From: an uncultured bacterium
GTDB taxonomy: Bacteria; Myxococcota_A; Bradymonadia; UBA7976; VGTA01
Assembly: GCA_943788935.1 (NCBI GenBank)
Contig: CALSSE010000010.1
Span: forward strand, 186,001 to 250,000
DNA length: 64,000 bases
Direction: 5' to 3'
Within the stretch, counting starts at the first letter, position 1. Every line of letters starts with the position of its first letter. Below the pieces are notes generated by a model. The model did no database searches and was not told where the DNA came from. It saw only the letters and a list, made by a program, of their open reading frames with translations. The position numbers were made by a program, and so were the translations under genes. Positions 8,100 to 17,575 of the stretch are shown here, in pieces.

Positions 8100-9191
8100 T
8101 TAAGGGGCAGATTCAAGCTCCAGTTTTGCATTTAGGTCGTCGTAAAATAAGTATTCAAAGAAATGTAATGATGAGGTGGCAGCGATGTCACGACCTCTCT
8201 CATTACTGATATATGTGACCTGCTCACTGGGGTTTGTTTGTCGAGGAGCAGTCCCACATCCCGCCATCAGAGAAGGGGTAAGGCCGCAGATATCAGAGAA
8301 TGACCAATGACCTGCATCAGGCACCTCAATCTTCCATGCTTCTACCGGATGTTGTTCATAGTTCTGACGAATCAAGCGATTACCAAACTCGGTAATACTG
8401 TTATCTTCCATCGCTAATAAATAGAGTAACGGTCGTGTTTGACTCGCGATTGAAACACCAGGTGTGAGGGGGTTTTCAATCGGTGCAGCCATGACCACTC
8501 CTGCTTTGAAGCGCTCATCACTTTGCAATGTGAGAGCTGCGGTTACCGCACCAAAACTATGTCCAATCACACCCACTCTCTCCGAATCAGGGTTGAGCTC
8601 ATTAGGAAGGTCAGAGCCTTGATTCATTAAAGCATCTAGTACTACAGACAGGTCATCCCTCCTCATCTTCAAGGTCTCGGCATTCAGCTCGCTCGGCTCT
8701 CCTCTAAGATCATCATAAAGAGTGTCGTTAACATGATCAGGAGCGGCTACAATATACCCATGTCGCGCGAGATACTCAGCAGTGCTAAAAGAGCTAAATC
8801 TTACACAGCTATGACAATGAGAAAAGAGCACTACAGGTCTCGGTTTACGGCTATAAAAGCTATGTGAGCCTATGGCAACCTTCATCTCTGTTCGAGCGCA
8901 CATATGTGATACGTCCTCCATGAGCGACTTCAGCTCCTCACGATGTGGGCCAACTTCAAGTTGATCGAGAGTTAGAGGTTGCTCTTCATCTAAGGTTGGG
9001 TACCAAAGCTGAACCGGTAATCGTCTCCCGAGACTCTCCACATAAAAAGTCATCGTACCTACTGAATAAGGTTTACTAGGTGAGGGAGGTGAGTGAAGAG
9101 GCTCTGATGTTATCTCTGACTCACACCCCCAACAAATGATGACCAAGAGAGAGATGAGCAAGAAATAGATGATCCGTGCATGACTGTACAT
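8100..9191 (-). CDS. Alpha/beta-hydrolase lipoprotein (PAF-acetylhydrolase-like)
   Basis: Likely an esterase or lipase anchored to the envelope. I chose ATG at 9191 because GGAG lies eight bases upstream and the product then starts MYSHARIIYF, a proper leader ending in a lipobox (CWGC). A start at 9239 would add 16 residues before the leader. The body has 'VLFSHCHSCVRFSSFS' (oxyanion side), the nucleophile elbow GHSFG, an acidic turn 'LAMEDN' and a late His in 'DAGHWSF', so the Ser-Asp-His triad looks complete. The spacing resembles platelet-activating-factor acetylhydrolases and dienelactone-hydrolase relatives. The substrate is unknown. It is divergent from the pectate-lyase-like gene, 117 bp away. 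Confidence 0.8.
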   Translation of the reverse strand: MYSHARIIYFLLISLLVIICWGCESEITSEPLHSPPSPSKPYSVGTMTFYVESLGRRLPVQLWYPTLDEEQPLTLDQLEVGPHREELKSLMEDVSHMCARTEMKVAIGSHSFYSRKPRPVVLFSHCHSCVRFSSFSTAEYLARHGYIVAAPDHVNDTLYDDLRGEPSELNAETLKMRRDDLSVVLDALMNQGSDLPNELNPDSERVGVIGHSFGAVTAALTLQSDERFKAGVVMAAPIENPLTPGVSIASQTRPLLYLLAMEDNSITEFGNRLIRQNYEQHPVEAWKIEVPDAGHWSFSDICGLTPSLMAGCGTAPRQTNPSEQVTYISNERGRDIAATSSLHFFEYLFYDDLNAKLELESAP

Positions 9192-9308
9192 GTTTATGTC
9201 TCCACAATAGGGATGAATTTCTATATTAATACTAAACACTTTGATAGGTATTTAACCTACACTTAATATGTAATACATCACTCACCAGTTAAACCGACCG
9301 ACAGCTTT

Positions 9309-10739
9309 ATGAAGAATACTCATTTATTATTGATACCTTATGTCATGATAGTAATGTCTTGTGCGGAACAGCAACCATCGAGCTCATTACGAGCTATGTA
9401 CATGGGGGCAGAGTGTCCGCCAGAGTCTCCATGTGGGCAGATGAATGTTCACTCCTCCTCCTCTCAAGACCATACAGTCCCCCTCGACACTTCAACCGCA
9501 GAGCAGTCGCCACACGACCAACATCAGCCTGAACCGGTGATAGAAGACCCTGTGACTCCTGAAGACCCTGTGACTCCTGAAGACCCTGTGACTCCTGAAG
9601 ACCCTGTGACTCCTGAAGACCCTGTGACTCCTGAAGACCCTGTGACTCCTGAAGACTCTGTGACTCCTGAAGAGCCCGACGATACCCAAGCACTCATGAA
9701 TGGTGATGTTGTGCCTGAAGTCTTAACAGAGATCCTCTCTGATATCCCCGGCTATGCTCATGAGTCAATCGGTGGGCGTGATGGGTCAGTCTATGTCGTC
9801 ACTCACTTAGGAAACACTGGGCCTGGTTCATTAAGAGAAGCCTTGGAGCATGAAGATTCACTCTGGATTGTATTTCAAGAAGACCTCAATGGTGAGATTC
9901 CACTCGACGGGACGATCTATGCTCAAAGCTACAAAACAGTAGATGCGCGTGGTCATCAGATTACGCTTAGAGGCATAAGAGATGACTCTACTGAAGCGCC
10001 TGATGAAGGTTGGCATGATACAGGCATTTCACTAGGTAGACAGAATGATCAGAGCACAGTAATACATGACGTCATATTTCTTAATCTGACCTTTGATGGA
10101 GGCTGGTCTACACCAAATGAAGATGGGGAGGGATCTGATGGGATTCATCTACAGAATCAAGTTTACAATGTCTGGATCCATCAATGTACGTTTTATCACT
10201 GGATTGATGGTGGGATTGACTCCCGAAATGATGATGATTTTGAATTAATGCCACATGATATATCCGTCACTAATAGTCACTTTCATCACATTAACCAAGG
10301 TCTCTTATTAGAAGCCCAACGACTTACCTTCGCTCGAAATCTATGTGATCACCTCAATGTGCGCTGTGTGAAGTCCATAGATGGCGGGAGCGCACATATG
10401 GTCAATAATGTGATTATGAGTTGGCGAGGAATAGAGATCGTTTACGCTAAAGGCGACTCAGAAATACTTGTGGATCATAACATATTTCAACCAAGTCGAG
10501 AGAGTAGATTAGCTGGTAGAGCTACAGGAGGAGGTCTATTACAAGATCTCCATAATGTACAATATCCATGGGCGTCTTATCGAATGGGTAACCGCAGTAA
10601 AGTCAGCTCGGAGTTTAAGACCGAGGCACAAGCATTGTATGGGGATGACCGTAAGGTCGACTGTGCACATAGCCCACTCGATCAAAACTGTTGGCAAAAT
10701 TTATATGATGAGGTCATCGAAGAAGCAGGCGCGCGATGA
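9309..10739 (+). CDS. Polysaccharide lyase family 1 (pectate-lyase-like) lipoprotein
   Basis: The leader ends in lipobox VMSC, followed by an acidic stalk of seven 6-residue repeats (EDPVTP), then a right-handed beta-helix domain from about residue 150. Family marks are 'GGRDGSVYVVTHLGNTG' and 'GSLREALE' at the start, 'VWIHQCTFYHWIDGGIDS' (normally vWIDHC...DG..D) and 'VNNVIMSW' (normally vNN.y). Pectate lyases cut polygalacturonate by beta-elimination using Ca2+ and an Arg in R.P..R. The equivalent stretch here reads 'NVRCVKSIDG', so the first Arg may be kept but the Pro and second Arg are not. Activity or substrate may differ. The C-terminus is short after the helix. Confidence 0.75.
   Translation: MKNTHLLLIPYVMIVMSCAEQQPSSSLRAMYMGAECPPESPCGQMNVHSSSSQDHTVPLDTSTAEQSPHDQHQPEPVIEDPVTPEDPVTPEDPVTPEDPVTPEDPVTPEDPVTPEDSVTPEEPDDTQALMNGDVVPEVLTEILSDIPGYAHESIGGRDGSVYVVTHLGNTGPGSLREALEHEDSLWIVFQEDLNGEIPLDGTIYAQSYKTVDARGHQITLRGIRDDSTEAPDEGWHDTGISLGRQNDQSTVIHDVIFLNLTFDGGWSTPNEDGEGSDGIHLQNQVYNVWIHQCTFYHWIDGGIDSRNDDDFELMPHDISVTNSHFHHINQGLLLEAQRLTFARNLCDHLNVRCVKSIDGGSAHMVNNVIMSWRGIEIVYAKGDSEILVDHNIFQPSRESRLAGRATGGGLLQDLHNVQYPWASYRMGNRSKVSSEFKTEAQALYGDDRKVDCAHSPLDQNCWQNLYDEVIEEAGAR
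9543..9668 (+). repeat. 18-bp coding minisatellite, 7 copies (EDPVTP)
   Basis: The unit is GAAGACCCTGTGACTCCT. Six copies are identical and the seventh encodes EDSVTP. It forms the stalk between the lipid anchor and the lyase domain. Confidence 0.95.
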
Positions 10740-10871
10740 TTTTAATTTTAGAGGCTCTCTATTAATTATCTGAGTTATATATGATATTTAGGTGATCCAA
10801 ATGACCTCTACCCATGTCATACAATACTCTTCCTATATGATGATCAATGATTGTTATGATTGGATTCTATC

Positions 10872-12053
10872 ATGAGATACCTACTGCCTATTCTCTGTCT
10901 AGTGTACTTGAATGCTTGTGATGAGACGTCTACGTCAACCTCAGAGGGATCAATGGACTCCACTGATCTCTCTTACCAAGTAGAAGATTCATTAATGGAT
11001 ATCGAGGGTGGGAGTGAAAACTCTAGCGATATGTTTATGAATCAAGGCAACGCTGGCGAGATGATGAACAGCGCTGGCGAGATGATGAACAGCGCTGGCG
11101 AGATGATGAACAGCGCTGGCGAGATGATGAACAGCGCTGGCGAGATGATGAACAGCGCTGGCGAGATGATGAACAGCGCTGGCGAGATGATGAACAGCGC
11201 TGGCGAGATGATGAACAGCGCTGGCGAGATGATGAATAACGCCGGCGAGGTAAATGAAGAGCCTATCGATCAGTTTCTGAATGTCTCGGCAGGTAATGAC
11301 CATACCTGCGGCGTATTAAGTAACGGTTCTGTTCGTTGTTGGGGACGTAATGATCATGGGCAGGCGACACCACCAGAAGGTGTCTTTACACAGGTCTCTG
11401 CAGGCGATTTACATACATGTGCGGTTCATATGGATGAGTCTCTGTCGTGTTGGGGAAATAATCGACAAGGTCAAACAGATGTGCCAGAGGGTCGGTTTCT
11501 TCAAGTTTCATCGGGAAAAAATCATACATGTGCTGTGAAGACGGATCAAACTTTAGCCTGCTGGGGTCATAATAGCTATCGTGAGGCCATCGCCCCCGCC
11601 GGTGAATTTATAATGGTCTCTACAGCTCAACGTCATACCTGCGCACTTCGGACTGATCACACTGCAATGTGTTGGGGTTGGAATGAATTCGGACAAATAG
11701 CAGCACCTATGGGAAATTTCACATTGATAACCACAGGTGAAAGTACCTATCGAGCTCAGAGCTGTGGGATCAGTAGCGAAGGTCAATTGAGCTGTTGGGG
11801 TAACGGGATCGGTATGCCCCCTGAAGCATCTTTTACATCAGTTTCAGTGGGAGCGAGACATGCTTGTGGGATCACAGAAGATCAGAATATTACCTGCTGG
11901 GGAGAAGATTCAGAAGGACAATTAATGGCTCCAGAAGGTCGATTTAAAGCGATCACATCGGGAGGGGATCATAACTGCGCTATCAACGTAGAAGATGTAC
12001 TCTCTTGCTGGGGACAAAATGATCAAGGTCAGACTGATTGGCTCAGCCCATAA
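10872..12053 (+). CDS. RCC1-like beta-propeller lipoprotein
   Basis: The 393-residue product has a leader ending in YLNAC, an acidic segment, nine 7-residue repeats (AGEMMNS), and then about seven propeller blades of roughly 38 residues. Each blade follows 'G..HTC.V..D....CWG.N..GQ', for example 'SAGNDHTCGVLSNGSVRCWG'. The paired Cys in each blade is typical of secreted RCC1-like proteins of Myxococcota, where they probably form disulfides. In eukaryotes RCC1 folds mediate protein binding, but the role of bacterial surface versions is unknown. I chose ATG at 10872, which gives a neat leader; TTG at 10860 is in frame. Confidence 0.82.
   Translation: MRYLLPILCLVYLNACDETSTSTSEGSMDSTDLSYQVEDSLMDIEGGSENSSDMFMNQGNAGEMMNSAGEMMNSAGEMMNSAGEMMNSAGEMMNSAGEMMNSAGEMMNSAGEMMNSAGEMMNNAGEVNEEPIDQFLNVSAGNDHTCGVLSNGSVRCWGRNDHGQATPPEGVFTQVSAGDLHTCAVHMDESLSCWGNNRQGQTDVPEGRFLQVSSGKNHTCAVKTDQTLACWGHNSYREAIAPAGEFIMVSTAQRHTCALRTDHTAMCWGWNEFGQIAAPMGNFTLITTGESTYRAQSCGISSEGQLSCWGNGIGMPPEASFTSVSVGARHACGITEDQNITCWGEDSEGQLMAPEGRFKAITSGGDHNCAINVEDVLSCWGQNDQGQTDWLSP
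11052..11240 (+). repeat. 21-bp coding minisatellite, 9 copies (AGEMMNS)
   Basis: The unit is GCTGGCGAGATGATGAACAGC. Eight copies are identical and the ninth encodes AGEMMNN. It forms the linker between the lipid anchor and the propeller. Confidence 0.95.
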
Positions 12054-12199
12054 GTGACGTGTAAAAGTCAAGTGGACACGACCAGTAGGGTCATGAAGTC
12101 ACCGACGACACTCAGTATATATGGAGAGTCGCATCTATGCGTATGAAGCGAATGCCTTATATGTTTAAAACTTAAAGTTTGAAGCCATCTAAAACAGCT

Positions 12200-13318
12200 C
12201 TAAAAAGCTTCCCCTATGTAAAAGTACATGCCTTTCCCCTCTTCAGTGAAGGCGACATCAAAGCGTGAGAAGATATCTTTCTGTGGAAACAGTAAATAGC
12301 GGACCCCGGCACCGGCTGACCATAATAGACGCTCTATCTTCCACTTAGGAGACACTGTTCCTAGGGCGCCAAACAGGGCGCCGCCTACGCGGCCTCCCTT
12401 CACAAAAGGCAGCCATCGGTATTCAACTTGAGTCGCCCAAGCTCTTTTGTCACGATATCTACCGACATAATAACCACGCATTAAGTTGGCTCCCCCGAGC
12501 ACTGGTAGCTGATTAAAAGGAACCTCCCCAAAGGCGAGATCTCCTTTGAACTGAAAGGCGAGGACCTGAGTCTCGGCGATAGAATAAAAAATACGTGAAT
12601 CAAAAAACAATGTATTTATGGGATATCGGCTGAACAGATCAGCATAGTGTAAGAATCCGATCTCAGCGAGTATGCCGTCTCGTACATTCATCGCGTTATG
12701 ACAATTGTCATAGATTAGACCAAGACCTAAGCCGAGCTGAGTCCCCCCCTCAATCCCAAAGGGAAGCTCTGGGTCAGACTCTTGATTCTGAGCATGATAG
12801 ATCAAATCTTGAGTAGATCTAAAATCAAGCTCCACTCCCCAATAAAGCGATCCTCTCAATTTTTTGAGTATTCTCTCTCGCACCCACAAGAGATTATTAT
12901 CAATGACCGCTTTAACTTTAGACGAAGTGTTAAGCCCCACGCCATAATAGTTCATAGGGAAATACTGAGCCCTTGCTTTACCATAAAAGAACCACTCGTT
13001 GTGGTCTGAATAAATGGTATGATCAGCCCACATTCCGTACTGCGCCTCTTGAGTGTAAAATGTGTATATATTAAGTTCACTTAACCTGTTCTCAATACGG
13101 TCATTAGCGAAATAAACGAATAATTGATTCACCCCAAAATCCCACCGAGTCTCTGGCGCATATGAGAGTGTGGGAAAGAGGAGGAAGCTGCTCTCATTAG
13201 CGGACTCTTGAGTCCCTAAAATTTGATCAACCTGCCGTTGAAGAAAACTTCGATCTGTCTTGCTTACTCCTTGAGCATTGATTGACCGTAAGTCAGCCTC
13301 TGCTGATTCACCCACCAC
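12200..13318 (-). CDS. Omp85/surface-antigen barrel protein; coding sequence probably begins upstream
   Basis: The C-terminal half matches the bacterial surface antigen (Omp85) barrel: 'GGANLMRGYYVGRYRDK' carries the family's RGY/F motif, followed by 'EYRW' and a final strand ending in Phe. GTG at 13318 is the first usual start, but the frame stays open to the stop at 13496-13498. Upstream it encodes an excellent signal peptide (RKYYKKIVSVWVLNSCLLL...) followed by HPQPTYG. No ATG, GTG or TTG precedes that signal peptide in frame. ATA at 13460-13462 would give a 420-residue protein with the right n-region. Omp85 proteins insert or export proteins or lipids; there are no POTRA domains here, so it may be a solitary barrel. 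Confidence is for the family. Confidence 0.78.
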   Translation of the reverse strand: MVGESAEADLRSINAQGVSKTDRSFLQRQVDQILGTQESANESSFLLFPTLSYAPETRWDFGVNQLFVYFANDRIENRLSELNIYTFYTQEAQYGMWADHTIYSDHNEWFFYGKARAQYFPMNYYGVGLNTSSKVKAVIDNNLLWVRERILKKLRGSLYWGVELDFRSTQDLIYHAQNQESDPELPFGIEGGTQLGLGLGLIYDNCHNAMNVRDGILAEIGFLHYADLFSRYPINTLFFDSRIFYSIAETQVLAFQFKGDLAFGEVPFNQLPVLGGANLMRGYYVGRYRDKRAWATQVEYRWLPFVKGGRVGGALFGALGTVSPKWKIERLLWSAGAGVRYLLFPQKDIFSRFDVAFTEEGKGMYFYIGEAF

Positions 13319-13568
13319 GCTGGGCTTAGCCTCGTCTTGACTCTCTGTTTGGCTGACGGGGCTTCCGTATGTGGGCTGAGGATGAATCGTAGAAGACAGG
13401 CTGAGCAGAAGACAAGAGTTAAGGACCCATACTGATACAATTTTTTTGTAGTATTTTCTTATGCTCTTGCTCTTGAATGCTATTATATTACAATGGTTTA
13501 GGGTGTATGCGTGAGTTACTTAAGTGTTTCGCTGTGTCACTTTGATGAAGGAGTTGAGTATATTTCAT

Positions 13569-13598
13569 TATTCAAAGATCACAAGTGATCTTTGAATA
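13569..13598. promoter_or_regulatory. 30-bp perfect inverted repeat
   Basis: Arms of 14 bases, TATTCAAAGATCAC and its exact complement, flank a central AA. It lies between two minus-strand genes, about 107 bp before the probable start of the Omp85-like gene and 53 bp after the end of the small gene at 13651. It could be an operator or a terminator of the upstream gene. It contains two GATC sites. There is no long T-run, which favours a regulatory or processing role, but this is not settled. Confidence 0.5.
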
Positions 13599-13650
13599 GA
13601 GTCAGCTCACTCCAAAGGCGATGAAGCTTATTTCCTTTGCTCGCACTCTT

Positions 13651-14064
13651 TCAGGGCATTGTTATCATAATTTCAGTTAAGTGAGGGCTGAGCTGATAGT
13701 CGTTTACTTGAGTATCTTTCCGTACAAGGACTCTTAGCGTCTTAGTCGATCGAATCTTGGACGATTCCTGCTTAGCTGATTTCTGCATAAAAAGAAGGGA
13801 TCTAAACACCGACCTAAACGACTCAGACTTAAGTGACGACTCAGGCTTAGGTGATGACTTAGGGAGTCTGTGTGCCTTAAATCGACCCATAACGATTAAA
13901 TAATTCGCGCCCGAGTTTTGTCGATGGCTATGAGAGAGGTTCAGAACCAGCCCTTCGAGAGGATGAGAGACGCCCTCAGTCATTAGAGATACTAATCCTA
14001 GATGGTGAATCTGACACCCCCTGCGACACCTCCTGCGATCGACTTGATTGAATGATTGCCCCAC
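13651..14064 (-). CDS. Small hypothetical protein, faint PilZ resemblance
   Basis: The 137-residue frame starts at GTG. It has an Arg-rich start (RRRCRRGCQ), then 'HPLEGLVLNLSHS', strands and 'LIVMGRFKAHRL', and a Ser/Lys-rich middle. An RxxxR motif followed by N-x-S-x-x suggests a degenerate c-di-GMP-binding PilZ domain, but the second motif lacks its Gly, so I would not rely on it. It is divergent from the large FG-GAP lipoprotein. The gene may not be real. Confidence 0.35.
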   Translation of the reverse strand: MGQSFNQVDRRRCRRGCQIHHLGLVSLMTEGVSHPLEGLVLNLSHSHRQNSGANYLIVMGRFKAHRLPKSSPKPESSLKSESFRSVFRSLLFMQKSAKQESSKIRSTKTLRVLVRKDTQVNDYQLSPHLTEIMITMP

Positions 14065-14158
14065 TATCTAGCTTAAAGAGAATATGGCAGAATCACTATG
14101 ACCAAGTGTTTTCTAGAGCCGGTCTAGCTCACACAGCTTATTTCTTAGGGTTAATATA

Positions 14159-17100
14159 ATGCTCATCGACTCCTTGATTACTGACCGACTACCGCTCAGC
14201 TCTAGACTGCTCAGCTCCAAACAGATCGTCACTCCTTGGCGTACATCTGTTCTTTTCTCGCGATATATCTCATTAGCGATCATCAGCTTGGTTGGCTGTG
14301 ATTATTCTACGGTAGCGGTCAACTCAGCGCCGGTCATTGATCAAGGAAATATAATTCCTCAAGCGTTTGATGGAGGGCTCATCGAGCAATATGACCGAGG
14401 GTTCGTTTTAGATCCCTGTGACCCCAACCCCTGTCCCGCAGGCACTCAATGTGAAGTGGTCGAGCCATCTTCTAATGGAGATATGGGCGCAGTGATGGAT
14501 CAAGAAGTGATTTGTGTATCACTCTCCTGTGAGGAGCTGATGTGCTCCGCGGGTCAACGTTGCGAAGAGAGTGACTTAGGTGGACAATGTATAAGCGATA
14601 GCTGTCTAGGCTCTGAGGGATGCATAGAGCAAGAATATTGTAGCGCAGAGGGTGTGTGTATACCCGACCTTTGTCAGACAAATGAGCGTCAATGTATGGG
14701 TGATACTGTCTGGTCCTGTGCGCCTGATGGAAGTGAGTTGAGACCTTGGGTTGTCTGTCCTCTCGGCGTTGAACAATGCGTGGAAACAACCTTTGACGAG
14801 GCCGGATGTCTTTGCTTGGATGACTGGGATTGTCCGGAATATCTTCATTGTGAACAAGGGGCTATGCCAAGGCAGACCCGAGCCGGCGAGCTGTTTGATC
14901 CCTCCCGAGCCATTCAGTGCCTCTATTCCAGCTCAAGAGATTGTCTGGGGTGGAACCGCCGATATCGCTCTCGCGCCTCAAAGTCCTTTTCCTGAATCTG
15001 TTCAAGTGGTGATGACGCCTTTGGTCGCTAATCTCAATGATGACAATGGAGATGGGTTAATCGATGAGGGGGATCTTCCTGATATCATCTTTATGAGTTT
15101 TTGTAACAGTTCATTCTCACGTGATGGTGTGCTACGAGCGATTCATGGTGGAGGTGATCGTCGCGGTCAAGATCTCTTCGCGAGCTTAGGTGAACGGACA
15201 TGGTATGAAGATCAACCACTAGATACCGTAAGTGATTATGAGTGCTCTAACGCGATCCTTGACCCTACAGCCGGTATCGCTGTGGCCAACCTTGATCTTC
15301 TGGGTGGAGCGCACCCAGAGCCTGAAATCGTTGGTATTCATGAAACTGATGGTATCGTGGTTTATAATCATCGGGGCGAGATCATCACTCGTGGTTTCCT
15401 TGGTCAAGGCCCAGGGATAGGGCCTAACCCGACACCGAGCATCGCCCAGCTTGACGGAAAAGGTATGGCTGAGGTGATCGTAAGTCGTACTGTATACACT
15501 TTCGCTCGGGTCGATGATGAGCTCCAAATACTTGATCGATTTACCGGTAGCGAGGCGCGGGGGATTAATAATCAGGGAGGGATTAGCTGTGTCGCAGATC
15601 TAGACGGAGATGGTCGCGCTGAGATCATTGCAGGAGGAACAGTGTATAGCTTACCACAAGCTCCCGCCGACGCCATTCGTACCGAGGAGTGTGTAATTAA
15701 TGGAGGGAATATTAACCCTACTAACGAAGAAGAAGAGCGGTGGTGTAATAGCGAACTCAACGTTGTTTGGATAGCATCAGAGGCTAATCAGGATCGTCAA
15801 CCCCGTGTCGATAGTCCTACCGAAGGCTTCTGCGCGGTCGCTGATATCTGGGGAGCTGACCCACTCATGCCGCCGGGTCCTTCTAATCCACTTGATCAAA
15901 GACCTGAGGTCATCATTATTAATAACGGCAAGCTCTTTATTATGGATGGGGAGAGTGGGCATGTCATTTACAGTCAACGATATAGCGCTTCAAATAATGA
16001 TCTTGGGGGGGCTCCTAACGTCGGTGACTTTGATAATGATGGATTCCCAGAGGTCGGCTCCGCCTTCGCAAGTGGGTATGTCATGATGGATTTACAAGCG
16101 CCCACTGAGGCGTGTCCTGAGTGGCTTGAGTTTACTGAAGATTCAGAAAATAATGGTTTATCAGCTAGACCAGAGCGCACACCGGGTGATCAATGCTCGG
16201 CCGATTCAGACTGCGCAGAGGGAGCGATCTGTCTCACTGGCCTATGTAAATGTGCTCATCAAGGGTGGCGGCGTAAAACAGAGGATGGTTCAAGTCGAGT
16301 CACAGGATCTACACTCTTCGACTTCAATGGTGATGGCTCGGTTGAAGTGATCTACAATGATGAGTGTTTTTTCAGAATTTATGATGGGTCGACAGGGGAG
16401 ACGCTCTTTGTGCAACCCTCTGAGAGCCGTACTCGTATTGAGCACCCTATCGTCGCTGATGTTGACGCTGATGGTAACGCCGAGATCGTGTTCAGTACCT
16501 CAACGGAGTCTGGGTTTTGTTCTATTCGTAACCAGAACAGCTCTTTAGGAGTGCCATATGCCGAACTCTATAATTCTGGCATTGAAGTGTGGGGTGATCC
16601 ACAAGACCGTTGGGTCCCTGCGCGTAAGGTTTGGAATCAACACGCTTATCATGTCACTAATATCAGTGAATCAGGAGATGTGCCCACTGATGAGCTTGAG
16701 GGGTGGGATACGACAGGCAACAGATCATACAACACATATCGAGCTCAGCCTCCTTCTTTTGGAATCGCTCCTGATCTATTACTCGATGGTCTCCGAGCGA
16801 GCTCTAGCGTGAGTTGTGATGATGAGCAGAGTGGTATTGATGGAGCGATTAACTTGAGCGTGACTGTGTACAACCGGGGTGAAGTGCAAGTCGGCGCAGG
16901 TATTGAGGTCACATTCTCTATACGACGTAACGGGATGGGCGCTCTGCTTCCGCTGCTAACTCCCAACGGAGACCCGCTCATTGTTCTCACGCCTGTTCCG
17001 CTTTTACCGGGAGGAGGGGTGACGCTTAACGTGAGCTATCTCCCTAGTTTAGATCCGTCAGGGATCGCTGTTCTCAATACCGAAGATGAAGTCATCGCTG

Positions 17101-17552
17101 TCGTCGACCGAGGAGGAATAAGTGGCTTCGGTCAAGAGCGTGAGTGTGACGAGAATAATAATGAGCAGACTGTAACGCTGAGTGAAAGCGGAGCGACACC
17201 AGATCTAAGTATTTCGTTAATCAGCGCTGAGACTGGATTGTGTCCTGAGCTCAGTCTCGTCTTCGAGGTCGTGAATCAAGGCCAAGGTCAAGTGGCAGGT
17301 TTTGAGGTCGGTCTATACCTCGGTGATGTCTCTCAAGGAGGCACGAGGATTGACACACTGATCGTTAATGAACCAATCGCGCCGGGAGAGACTAAGAGTA
17401 TTCCATGGGAGAGTGAACGTTTCCCCTCCTTTCGGAACGCAGCGATCAGCTTAAGCATAGATCCAAGAAACGTCATCGTGGAATGTGATGACAGTAATAA
17501 TGCCTCTAATGTTAGCGAGATACTCACCTGTGAGGTGCAGGATGGTCAATGA
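14159..17552 (+). pseudogene. Large FG-GAP/CARDB lipoprotein interrupted by a one-base frameshift
   Basis: Two overlapping frames together make one typical protein of about 1130 residues. The first (14159 to about 14860) has a leader with lipobox SLVGC and many Cys-rich EGF-like turns. The second (about 14862-17552) holds FG-GAP/VCBS-like repeats ('NDDNGDGLIDEGDLPD', 'DLDGDGRAEIIAGG', 'DFDNDGFPEVG'), the phrase 'WNQHAYHVTNISESGD' seen in surface proteins of Myxococcota, and two CARDB-like beta-sandwich domains near the end. The Cys pattern continues across the break if one G of GGGG at 14858-14861 is dropped ('CEQG' then 'LCQGRPEPASC'). FG-GAP repeats bind Ca2+ and CARDB domains serve in adhesion. 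It may be a sequencing error or a real lesion. Confidence 0.8.
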
Positions 17553-17575
17553 GGCTCGTACCCTATTTTAGGTCA

